Assembly (NCBI RefSeq): GCF_021227995.1
Contig: NZ_CP089301.1
Span: 3,844,001-3,908,000, forward strand
Source: Novosphingobium kaempferiae
GTDB taxonomy: Bacteria; Pseudomonadota; Alphaproteobacteria; Sphingomonadales; Sphingomonadaceae
Direction: 5' to 3'
Length of the DNA stretch: 64,000 bases
Shown here: piece after piece, positions 1 through 7,601 of the stretch
Layout of the letters: every line of letters begins with the position of its first letter
Position numbering within the stretch: position 1 is the first letter of the stretch
Notes under the pieces: generated by a model
Seen by the model: the letters and a program-made list of their open reading frames with translations, nothing else
Databases searched by the model: none
Told to the model about the DNA's origin: nothing
Made by a program: the position numbers and the translations under genes

Positions 1-890
1 TGGATCTGGCTGCGCAGGCGGCGATAGACGGCTTCTACACCGGCGAACAGAATGTCGCGATGCGACGGGAAGTGATGCGCCACGCTTGACGTTGCGGCGC
101 CTGCCGCCTGCGCCACCGTTCGATGGGACAAGGCGCCGACACCCTGCTGCACGATGATGTCGGCGATATGTTCCGCGATGGCGGCTTTGGTCCCCTGCGG
201 GACGATTGCCTTCTCATCGAGGGCCGCCGCGGCCGGCACGGCAAGGCGGTCGACCAGCGCCATGTGCCACTGGGTAAAGGACGGATCGATGGCGCCGGAA
301 CCGCTGCGCAGCATGCCGCGCACAGTCGAATGGCGCAGCAGCCGATAGTCCGTCTCATCCGACAGGACGATGGAGAACACCTGCTCGTCCAGACAATACC
401 GCGCGATGAGCCGTGCCAGCGTTTCGCCGCGAGCAGACCCCGGCAGCAGGTCGCGCCACAGGGCCTCCGCCTGTTCGAACAGCGTGACGATTGCGGGCAG
501 CGCCTGCGGCTCCCGACTGGCCAGCAGCGCCAGTTCGCAGGCTACGATCGCCGAAGTGCGGCGTGGGCCCGCGCCCTGATCCAGCCATTCGCAGACGAGA
601 TCAGGAAGAATGCTGCTGGCGAGCACGTCGACTTCGCCGACCCGCTCCCGCCACTGCGCGCGCGCTTCGGCCATCAGTTCGATCTCGCGGTCGAGCACCG
701 CCGTTATCAGCGCCGCGCGATCACCGATCCGATAGCTGATCGAGCCGACGGACGTGTCTGCCGCTTCGGCGACGGTCCGCAGGCTCATGCCCGCCACGCC
801 CCTGGCTGCGATCACACAGCGGGCGGCATCGACGACACTTTCGATCTCGGGAGGCTTAGTGCGGGTCCGGGGTATGCTCTGGGAGTTCAT
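1..890 (-). CDS. TetR-family regulator with two TetR HTH domains (3' end beyond the window)
   Basis: A cytoplasmic DNA-binding repressor is inferred. The frame is open from the ATG at 890 to the left edge (296 codons seen, no stop). An N-terminal TetR HTH lies at about residues 14-62 (IESVVDAARCVIAARG, then SLRTVAEAADTSVGSISYR). An effector-binding-like helical segment follows, and a second TetR-type HTH at about residues 240-290 (AAIAEHIADIIVQQGVG, SHRTVAQAAGAATSSVAHHF). Ordinary TetR proteins have one HTH and about 200 residues, so this is a tandem or fused regulator. Inverted repeats at its start codon suggest autoregulation. Its target is not visible; the adjacent PHP gene on the same strand ends at 1033, upstream of it. 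The family call is firm, the function unknown. Confidence 0.85.
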   Translation of the reverse strand, partial: MNSQSIPRTRTKPPEIESVVDAARCVIAARGVAGMSLRTVAEAADTSVGSISYRIGDRAALITAVLDREIELMAEARAQWRERVGEVDVLASSILPDLVCEWLDQGAGPRRTSAIVACELALLASREPQALPAIVTLFEQAEALWRDLLPGSARGETLARLIARYCLDEQVFSIVLSDETDYRLLRHSTVRGMLRSGSGAIDPSFTQWHMALVDRLAVPAAAALDEKAIVPQGTKAAIAEHIADIIVQQGVGALSHRTVAQAAGAATSSVAHHFPSHRDILFAGVEAVYRRLRSQI

Positions 891-956
891 GCCTTATGGC
901 ATATAGGCATCGCCGACGCAGTCCAGCCAAGTATCGAACGGCAAAACGCCATAAGG
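889..956. promoter_or_regulatory. Candidate TetR operator region
   Basis: ATGCCT (889-894) and AGGCAT (905-910) form a perfect inverted repeat across 10 bp, overlapping the start codon of the tandem-TetR gene. In addition CCTTATGGC (892-900) recurs as its exact complement GCCATAAGG at 948-956. Palindromes overlapping the start of a TetR gene commonly serve autorepression. The binding protein is inferred. Confidence 0.5.
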
Positions 957-1032
957 TCTTCGCCCGTCCCCGTGACACGCGGTTCGTGCATGGGGACCGG
1001 TCGCCTAGATTCAGACCAAAGAACCGATCACA

Positions 1033-2484
1033 TCATTGTGCGATTTCCTCACCGGAAAGGTAGATCGGGTTCGAATAGAACCACAGATCACGCCACGGAT
1101 CCTCTCCGGCGACATCGGGTTCGGGTTCACCCTGCTCCGTATTCGTGCCCCGGACGCGCAGATAGGTCGTTCCCTTCGAAACCTTCATTCGCAGAGATAC
1201 GAGAATATCTTCCCCATCGGCCCGAAAGTCACGCGATGTGAAGCGTCTGACGATCCGGGTACTGTCGTTATGGTCACCCTCAACACCCGAAGCTCCTCCT
1301 GCGATCAGGTCCAGGTGGTCGACTTTCGGCAATTGCCCAGCGGCATTCGGAGTGCGCGCAGGACGGAAGCGAATGGAGATATCGAGTTCGTCACCGTCGC
1401 GTATCGCCAGCGTTTGCCCCATGGTCGCGGTCCTTGGCGATGTCGGCCCGATTGCCGCCTTGACCTCCAGTTGGTCGACCAGATTGCCGGTGGCGACGAA
1501 AACACGCCCATTGCGCAGACCATCGAGTATGTCCGGGGCGTTCGGCTCGGCGAAGACCCAGGTTTTGGGATACTCCCCCGGCCAGAAGTCGGCGCCGCCC
1601 TCACGCCAGTGACCGTGCGAATCCGAGTTGGCGGTAATGGTCCAGTGCAGCCCTCTCCCGAGAAGCGCATCCCAGGCGCCACCCAGGCGGGCGACCATCT
1701 GGTCGAAACCACCCATCGTCGGGAAACCGCCATACAGGCCGCGAGAGCCGTGCGCCTTGTCCTTGCCTGTTTCCGGTCTGGCAGCCTGATGCCCCGGCGC
1801 GCCTTCCATGCCGATAACGACATTCGGAGCGGCCTCCTGCCACGCCTGATACTCGGCAGGCGTGTGCAGGCCCCATTCGCCATAGCCGGTCGCCGTTCGG
1901 GAGGGATGATTGGCGATGAGAACCGGCGGAACGGGCAGTCCGGCCATGTATCGCAGCGCTTCGATCATCCTCGCCTTGGTATTGCGTGAAGGATCGGCAG
2001 GGAACGCCTCGCGCTTGCCGAAGCGGGATTCGATATCCCGCAACGTGGCGCGCTCAGTTGCATCGGTTGGCAGGATGAGGCTGGCATGCTCGCCGCCCGG
2101 AACGTCGAATTCCATGCCGTAGAACAGGACGATGTCGGGCACCGCCTTGCGTGCCGCCACGACGTCCGGCCAGGCACGATCATGGTTGAGCGCGGAATGC
2201 CTGGGGCCTCCGTGGTCCGTGGTGACCATCCAGTCCAGCCCGAAGCGGCGCGCCATCTCCACGTTCTGCAGGGTCGTATGGGAAGAATCGCCGCCGATCA
2301 CGGGATCCGGCAGGTGCTCGGAATGTTCGGGATCCGCTTCGTAGCGGGCGCTGTAGATGCTGTGCACATGATGATCGCCCGCCAGCCAGCGCCGTTGGCC
2401 GGGCTCATCGGCATACGCCGGCAAGGCATGTACAAGGGTGATCGCCGAGGCAAGAAGCCGTCCTGAACGCATCATCTGTCGCAT
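1033..2484 (-). CDS. Exported PHP-domain metal-dependent phosphoesterase-like protein
   Basis: A 483-aa protein starting MRQMMRSGRL with a Sec-type signal peptide ending near PAYADEP (about residue 26), so probably periplasmic. It carries the PHP-fold metal motif GDHHVHSIYS (His38, His39, His41), then TTDHGG (Asp90, His91), a downstream IANHPS and a distal NSDSHGHW, which together supply the usual His/Asp ligands of a tri-metal PHP site. A C-terminal stretch (about 370-480) looks like a beta-rich accessory domain. PHP proteins hydrolyse phosphate esters or cyclic phosphates; the substrate here is unknown. It lies 73 bp downstream of the STN-type TonB receptor on the same strand, with a large hairpin between, so it is probably the enzyme acting on the imported ligand or a product of it. 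Confidence 0.75.
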   Translation of the reverse strand: MRQMMRSGRLLASAITLVHALPAYADEPGQRRWLAGDHHVHSIYSARYEADPEHSEHLPDPVIGGDSSHTTLQNVEMARRFGLDWMVTTDHGGPRHSALNHDRAWPDVVAARKAVPDIVLFYGMEFDVPGGEHASLILPTDATERATLRDIESRFGKREAFPADPSRNTKARMIEALRYMAGLPVPPVLIANHPSRTATGYGEWGLHTPAEYQAWQEAAPNVVIGMEGAPGHQAARPETGKDKAHGSRGLYGGFPTMGGFDQMVARLGGAWDALLGRGLHWTITANSDSHGHWREGGADFWPGEYPKTWVFAEPNAPDILDGLRNGRVFVATGNLVDQLEVKAAIGPTSPRTATMGQTLAIRDGDELDISIRFRPARTPNAAGQLPKVDHLDLIAGGASGVEGDHNDSTRIVRRFTSRDFRADGEDILVSLRMKVSKGTTYLRVRGTNTEQGEPEPDVAGEDPWRDLWFYSNPIYLSGEEIAQ

Positions 2485-2502
2485 GGGCCTTCAATGGGAA
2501 TA

Positions 2503-2536
2503 CGGGCACCGCGCCGAAGCTTCGGCGCGGTGCCCG
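2503..2536 (-). promoter_or_regulatory. Perfect 17-bp-arm intergenic palindrome
   Basis: The arms CGGGCACCGCGCCGAAG (2503-2519) and its exact complement (2520-2536) abut with no spacer. In RNA this is a very stable GC hairpin between the TonB receptor stop (2558) and the PHP start (2484). No U-run follows, so it is more likely an mRNA-stabilising or partial attenuating hairpin than a full terminator. Confidence 0.6.
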
Positions 2537-2557
2537 CAGGTCAATCGGGAAGCGGGA

Positions 2558-5500
2558 TCAGAACTTGGCGCGGACGCCGAAGTTGACGGTACGCCCGAAC
2601 GTGTGGATCTCGCTGACTTCGCTTTCGCTGCCCGCGAACGAGACCTGCCGTTCGTCGAGGACATTCACGGCCTGCATGAACATCTCGATATTGGGCCTGA
2701 TCTTGTAGCTGGCGCCGAGATCGACGATACCGAAGCCCTTCTGGTAATACGCCACGACATCCTCGGGGCTGGGCAGCGAGGTCACGTTCGCGCCGGAATC
2801 GGTCATGTAGTTGCTGCGATAGGTGTAGCTGACGTTGATCTCGAACGGTCCCGTCTCGAAGAAGGGCGTGATCGAGTAGCTGACATCCGAAACACCCTGG
2901 ATGCCCGCAGACTGGATGCCGACGCCGGTGGTGTTCAGTTCCAGCTTGGAGGTCGCGAAGGTCGCCGTGGCGGTGACGCCGAGACCGAACGGCAGCTTGT
3001 TGGTGTAGCCGAACTCGACGCCGGAGATCGCGGCATCGCCCACGTTGGTCGGGGTGGCGACCAGAATGTCCACCGGCAGCGTGGTGCCGTCGTTGACGGC
3101 GAAGGCCAGCGTGCGCGTCTCGAAGTCGGATGCGATGTAGTTGCTGATGTCCTTGTGGAACGCGGCCACGGTGAACGCACCGAACTTGTCGAAATACCAT
3201 TCGAACGAAGCGTCGAAGTTCCACGAGGTATAAGGACGCAGAGCGGGATTCCCGCCCGATGCTTGCAGATTGAGCGTCGGATCATCGAGCGCCGCCGCAC
3301 CCTGGTTGTAGATGCTCGTCACAGTGACGCTGTTCGTGTTGATCGAATTGCGCAGTTCGGAGAGCGAAGGGCGCGTCATCGTGCGGGCCACACCCAGACG
3401 CAGTTGCACGTTGTCCGAGAACTTGAACATCGCATTGGCGCTGGGCAGAAACTCGGCATAAGTCGCGCGCGTGGTCGTGGGAAGGACTTCGGTGGTCACG
3501 CCTCCCGAACCATCCGCGACGGGCGCGATAGTGGTGCCGCGCACGTCGGTCTGGGTGCGCACGTAACGCAGGCCGAAGTTGCCGGAAACCGGCACGTCGC
3601 CCACGTCGGATTCGAAATCGATGCGGCCATAGAGCGCCTGTATCTTCTCGCCGATGCGGTAGGAGTTCTGCAGGTCCGCTGCCGTCGGTTCCAGATCCAA
3701 CGCATCGGGGCTGACGCCATCGTACTCGCTGCCAAGCGTATAGGCTTGGTTGAACAGCGACCAGTCCACATTGGTCCACGCCTGTCGGTTCACGATCGAC
3801 TGGTCGAAGGCATTGCCCGGCACGGGATACTGGAGGAAGGCGTCGGTGCGCGTGAAGCCGTCGCGCAGGGTCGCACTGTTACGGTCGCGGCGCTGATAGT
3901 CACGATAGCGATCCGATATCTGCCCGCCGAACCGCAGCTTGGACAGGCGGATGCCGCCCACGTCGAAGTTCATCTCGCGCGAGATGTTGAGGATGAAGCT
4001 CTTGTCCTCGTCGATCGAATTGATCGGGCGAACGGCAAAACTCTCGAACGGCATGAGCGAAGGATCGGTCAGGTCAAGATCGGTATAGAGCGACGTGACG
4101 CGCCCTTCGTTCAGGACATCGCCGCTGAAATCGAACGTCAGGTTGCCGCCCCGTCCGCTCGCCGTGCGGTACTGGACGCGCTGGATCGGCGTGTCGAGGT
4201 CGCTGCTGGCGCGGGCGTAGCTGACGCGCGGTTCGATATGCCAGTCGCCGAGGTCCAGCTTGAACGTGGTGTTGAGCTGGAGGTTCTGGTGCGACTGGTC
4301 CATGTATTCGCTGTAGTTGCGAACCCGCGCGCCGCGGATCGTGCCCGCGACAAGTCTGCCGTCCTCGACCACTGCGCTGGACAGGTCGAGCCGCGAAAGC
4401 TGGCTCGGGATGTAATACGTCAGGCGGCGTTCGGTCGTTTCGTTGTTGAACTGCGAGAACAGGCCGTCGACGTCGATCTCGAAGCTGGAGGACGGGCGCC
4501 ACTGCAGGCCGACGACGGCGCTGATGCGCTCGCGATCCTCGGTCTCCAGATAGGGCTGCGCATCGCCGGGCACCCGCAGCGTTCCGAGGCCCTCCACTTC
4601 GGCATCCTGCCATCCCATGCGCAGGCGGTCGAACTGGACCTTGCGGCGCGAATAGGACAGGCCTGCCAGTACGCCGAAGGTCTTGTCCTCATTGCGCCAG
4701 CCGGCAGAGATCGTGCCGTTGGGATTGACCGTGTCGGTCCGTTCCTCATAGCCCGCATAGGCATTGGCGGCGACGAAGGACTCCCGATCAAGCGGCTTGA
4801 TGAGACGGATGTCGACCGTCGAACCGATGCCGCTCTCGACCAGGTCGGCCGTGGGCGACTTGGTAACGACGACGCTGTCGATCAGCGTGGCGGGCAGCAC
4901 CTGCAGGCGGAACTGGCGGCCGGACTGGCCGGAATTGCGGATGTTCTCGTTGTAGGCGAGCGGCATGCCGTCGAACGTCACCGCCTGGAAATTCGGCCCG
5001 AGCCCGCGCACGCTGATGAACTGGCCTTCGCCTGCCTCACGCACGATGGTGACGCCGGGCACGCGTTGCAGCGCTTCGGCGACGTTGAAGGCCGGCAGTT
5101 TGCCGATATCGGCCGCGACGACCGCGTCCGATATCGAATCCGCATTGCGCTTCACGCCCAGCGAACGCTCGACACCGTCCGAAAACGGCGCGGTCACGAC
5201 GATTTCACTGGCCGGGGTCGGCTCGCCGCTCGCGATTTCTGGCGTTTGCGCGGCCGCCGCCGCCAGAGGGCGGACGATGAGCGCGCCCGAACGGTCGCGC
5301 ACGACCGTCAGCGAGGTGCCCGCGATCAGGCGGCGAACAGCCGTTTCCGCATCGAACTCGCCGGAAACGGCCGGAGCATTGAGGCGCGCCACGGCATCAC
5401 GCGTGAACAGGATGTCCTGCCCGCTCTGGCGAGCCAGCTGCTCCAGCGCCCGATCCATCGGCTGCGCGGCGATGGCGACGCGCACCTGCCGCGACTGAGC

Positions 5501-5584
5501 ATGCACAGAGGGCGCCAGAGACGCAGTTGAAAGAACCAGCGCAAGCGCCACCGATCGGCAAAGCTGCCGTTTGAAAGAAGTCAT
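2558..5584 (-). CDS. TonB-dependent receptor with N-terminal STN signalling domain
   Basis: A 1008-aa outer-membrane receptor. The signal peptide is about residues 1-29 (ALVLSTASLAPSVHA then QS). An STN (secretin/TonB short N-terminal) domain spans about 36-105, with PMDRALEQLARQSGQDILF and TAVRRLIAGTSL. A plug follows with PAFNVAEALQRVPGVTI and FISVRGLGPNFQAVTFDGMP, then a long beta-barrel ending in the typical aromatic terminus VNFGVRAKF. The STN domain contacts a FecR-type anti-sigma protein, and FecR and an ECF sigma factor are encoded immediately upstream on the same strand, so ligand binding probably induces its own operon. The PHP phosphoesterase follows. The ligand is not identifiable; large Sphingomonad receptors of this kind often take oligosaccharides or other organics rather than siderophores. 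Confidence 0.93.
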   Translation of the reverse strand: MTSFKRQLCRSVALALVLSTASLAPSVHAQSRQVRVAIAAQPMDRALEQLARQSGQDILFTRDAVARLNAPAVSGEFDAETAVRRLIAGTSLTVVRDRSGALIVRPLAAAAAQTPEIASGEPTPASEIVVTAPFSDGVERSLGVKRNADSISDAVVAADIGKLPAFNVAEALQRVPGVTIVREAGEGQFISVRGLGPNFQAVTFDGMPLAYNENIRNSGQSGRQFRLQVLPATLIDSVVVTKSPTADLVESGIGSTVDIRLIKPLDRESFVAANAYAGYEERTDTVNPNGTISAGWRNEDKTFGVLAGLSYSRRKVQFDRLRMGWQDAEVEGLGTLRVPGDAQPYLETEDRERISAVVGLQWRPSSSFEIDVDGLFSQFNNETTERRLTYYIPSQLSRLDLSSAVVEDGRLVAGTIRGARVRNYSEYMDQSHQNLQLNTTFKLDLGDWHIEPRVSYARASSDLDTPIQRVQYRTASGRGGNLTFDFSGDVLNEGRVTSLYTDLDLTDPSLMPFESFAVRPINSIDEDKSFILNISREMNFDVGGIRLSKLRFGGQISDRYRDYQRRDRNSATLRDGFTRTDAFLQYPVPGNAFDQSIVNRQAWTNVDWSLFNQAYTLGSEYDGVSPDALDLEPTAADLQNSYRIGEKIQALYGRIDFESDVGDVPVSGNFGLRYVRTQTDVRGTTIAPVADGSGGVTTEVLPTTTRATYAEFLPSANAMFKFSDNVQLRLGVARTMTRPSLSELRNSINTNSVTVTSIYNQGAAALDDPTLNLQASGGNPALRPYTSWNFDASFEWYFDKFGAFTVAAFHKDISNYIASDFETRTLAFAVNDGTTLPVDILVATPTNVGDAAISGVEFGYTNKLPFGLGVTATATFATSKLELNTTGVGIQSAGIQGVSDVSYSITPFFETGPFEINVSYTYRSNYMTDSGANVTSLPSPEDVVAYYQKGFGIVDLGASYKIRPNIEMFMQAVNVLDERQVSFAGSESEVSEIHTFGRTVNFGVRAKF

Positions 5585-5677
5585 GTCCGATACCCCGTCC
5601 GGACGCCCATCGTGAGCGCCGCTTAATGCGTCGTCGTTCTGGACGGGCTTTTCCTCACCCCCGGAGGCAAATAAAAT

Positions 5678-6580
5678 TCAGCGAGCCGTCGCAATCCGGA
5701 TCACGTCCGGCTCTGCCGCGATCTCGACGGGCAGCAGGACCGCCAGCGAGCGGGCGAACGCCTCGGGATCGCCGACGCGGTAGACCCCGCTCAGGCGCAG
5801 GTCGGCGGCGCGAGCATCTGCGACGACCAGTTCGCGACTGCTGTAGCGGTTCATCTCCGCGACCGCCTGCGCCACGGTTTCGTCGCGGAATGCCAGTCGC
5901 CCGCTCTGCCATGCCAGCAGGTCGTCGATCTCGGGCCGGTCGAGCTTGTCCTGCCGGCCCGGCTCCATGGCGATGCGATGTCCCGTCGAAAGTTCGACAC
6001 GGGCACCGGCCGACTGCACCTGCGCGCTGCCTTGCACTGCAGTGATGAGCACGACGCCGTCGTCCCGGCGCAAGTCCAGCCTGCCCGATTGCGCGACCGC
6101 GCTTCTGTCGCCCGCTTCGATGACGAAGGGTCGCACATCCCGTGCGATCTCCACATCGACGCGGCCCGATGACAGCGTCAGCAGGCGCTGCGAGGAACTC
6201 GCCGTGAAGCGCACGCGGGTGTTCGTATCGAGCATGATGCGCGTGCGGTCGTCCAGCACGAAGCGCCGCTGTTCGCCGACACCGGTTTCGTACACGCCCG
6301 CGCGGGCTTGCTGCCAGCCGAGCCCCAGCCCGCAAGTCAGGACCAGACCGGCCCCGCCCGCCATCACCGCGCGCCGGGACACGCGCTCCGGCTGCCGCGG
6401 GGGCGCAGGCCGCGGATCGTCGCGAAGACCGCCGACGGCGTCCCAGATCGTGGACGCATTCTCGAATGCACGGGCGTGTGACGGATCGGCCTTCAGCCAC
6501 GCATGGAATGCCGCCTCATCCCGAGAGGATCGGTCATCCGCGTGCAGTCGAGCCAGCCAGTCCGCCGCCTGCCGGTTCAT
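5678..6580 (-). CDS. FecR-family anti-sigma factor / signal transducer
   Basis: A 300-aa inner-membrane protein. The N-terminal cytoplasmic DUF4880-type region (AADWLARLHADDRSSRDEAA) binds sigma; a twin-arginine sequence SRRAVMAGGAG precedes the single membrane segment (about residues 60-85). The periplasmic FecR domain follows (GEQRRFVLDDRTRIMLDTNT, SSGRVDVEIA, ITAVQGSAQVQ), then a C-terminal STN-interacting portion. I chose the ATG at 6580 because GGAG stands just before it and the product begins MNRQAADWL as FecR proteins do; a GTG at 6607, next to the sigma stop, is the alternative. It lies directly downstream of the sigma gene and upstream of the STN receptor, the usual fecI-fecR-receptor order. 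Confidence 0.9.
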   Translation of the reverse strand: MNRQAADWLARLHADDRSSRDEAAFHAWLKADPSHARAFENASTIWDAVGGLRDDPRPAPPRQPERVSRRAVMAGGAGLVLTCGLGLGWQQARAGVYETGVGEQRRFVLDDRTRIMLDTNTRVRFTASSSQRLLTLSSGRVDVEIARDVRPFVIEAGDRSAVAQSGRLDLRRDDGVVLITAVQGSAQVQSAGARVELSTGHRIAMEPGRQDKLDRPEIDDLLAWQSGRLAFRDETVAQAVAEMNRYSSRELVVADARAADLRLSGVYRVGDPEAFARSLAVLLPVEIAAEPDVIRIATAR

Positions 6581-6608
6581 ATTCTCCGGCTTGCTGCGGA
6601 AGATCACG

Positions 6609-7118
6609 TCACCATTTCTCCATCCACTCGGCCAGATGCGCCATCGCCTTGGCAATGTGCTTTTCGACAGCGCTCTGGCTGATGCCGAGTTCCTCGGCAA
6701 TCTCGCGATATTTACGGCCGTCCAGCCGATACATCAAGAAAATCTGCCGGGTTCGAGGGCTTAGCGCCTCGATCCCCACGCGCAGACGGTCGAGCCGTTC
6801 GCGCGCGATGAGCACCTCGTCCTGCAGGGGATGGTCATCTGCAACGGTAGCCACATCCGCATCCCAGACGAGAGTTTCCCTGGCCCGTCGCTCACGACGG
6901 TGGGCATCGATGCCGCGATTGGTCGCCGCACGAGCCAGAAGCGCGTCGGCATTGCGCGCAAGGGTCGAGCCGGTGCTGACGTTGACCCATGCATCATGCA
7001 GCAGATCCTCGGCATCGTCACGCCGCGTCATGCGCGCGACCTGATCCCGCAACCGCGCCCAACTGAACGCCGAGCCCGGAGCGTACTTCGATGCGTTCGA
7101 GAACCCCATCGGGGCCAC
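6609..7118 (-). CDS. FecI-like ECF sigma factor
   Basis: A 169-aa RNA polymerase sigma-70-family ECF subunit. Region 2 is at about residues 20-75 (DDAEDLLHDAWVNVSTGS, ATNRGIDAHRRERRARE) and region 4 at about 110-165 (IEALSPRTRQIFLMYRLDG, REIAEELGISQSAVEKHIA), the latter a clear HTH. FecI-type factors drive transcription of the adjacent receptor operon once FecR relays the outer-membrane signal. The start is the in-frame GTG at 7118, with an ATG three codons later as alternative; neither has a strong ribosome-binding site. The stop lies 28 bp before the chosen FecR start. Confidence 0.92.
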   Translation of the reverse strand: MAPMGFSNASKYAPGSAFSWARLRDQVARMTRRDDAEDLLHDAWVNVSTGSTLARNADALLARAATNRGIDAHRRERRARETLVWDADVATVADDHPLQDEVLIARERLDRLRVGIEALSPRTRQIFLMYRLDGRKYREIAEELGISQSAVEKHIAKAMAHLAEWMEKW

Positions 7119-7601
7119 TTAGAAAAGCGAAAATGAGGTTTGATGACACATCCAAGTTCGGCGCATGACGATTCAACGCAAACATGCGGACCTGACCCCC
7201 GGATTTTCTTCCAGGCTTGATTGGAGGCTGGCGTGAAACCTGCCGGCGTAGTCGTCGCCACGGCATCGAGCTGACCTCGAACGCCGTCCTCGCCCCGTGC
7301 GGTGAGATCGGGGGCCGCACTATATTGGCTCGGGCAAGCCGATGCGGAACGATCCGAGGCGCAGGCTACATGTTGCAGGGCGGCTGAATGCTGCGGGGGA
7401 TCTGGCGCACGACACCCGGGCTGGTCTCGGACTGAGCATGGTGAGGGCGATCGCGCAAGCGCACGGCGGTCATGCCCGCCTCCTCGAAAGTCTGCAGGGT
7501 TTCGCCGTGGAGTTCTCGACCTCTGCGCGCAGCTAGGTGCGATTATGGCGGGATGTTATAGTTGACGCCCCGGCCCTGCACTCCGAGGCGTCAGCCGTCC
7601 T
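7119..7601. other. Intergenic region with a histidine-kinase remnant
   Basis: This 483-bp gap lies upstream of the sigma gene and downstream of the FAD dehydrogenase stop. The sigma promoter should lie in the first 100 bp or so, but no clear -35/-10 was found. The only coding trace is a kinase C-terminus (separate entry). I see nothing else. Confidence 0.5.
7420..7536 (+). pseudogene. C-terminal remnant of a sensor histidine kinase
   Basis: The frame reads AGLGLSMVRAIAQAHGG followed by about 20 residues and a stop. This is the G2-box and final beta-hairpin region of a HisKA/HATPase_c kinase (family pattern GLGLSxVRxIAxxHGG). The N and G1 boxes, the H-box and all sensor parts are absent. The upstream in-frame stretch back to an ATG at 7342 shows no kinase similarity. 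It is a deletion relic rather than a gene, though the reading frame to the stop is intact. Confidence 0.6.

Noticed and set aside
2438..5530. A 1030-codon open frame on the plus strand opposite the STN receptor
   Set aside because: It is a mirror of the high GC3 receptor gene; its composition (Arg/Ala/Val/Asp repeats) has no domain, signal or start site.
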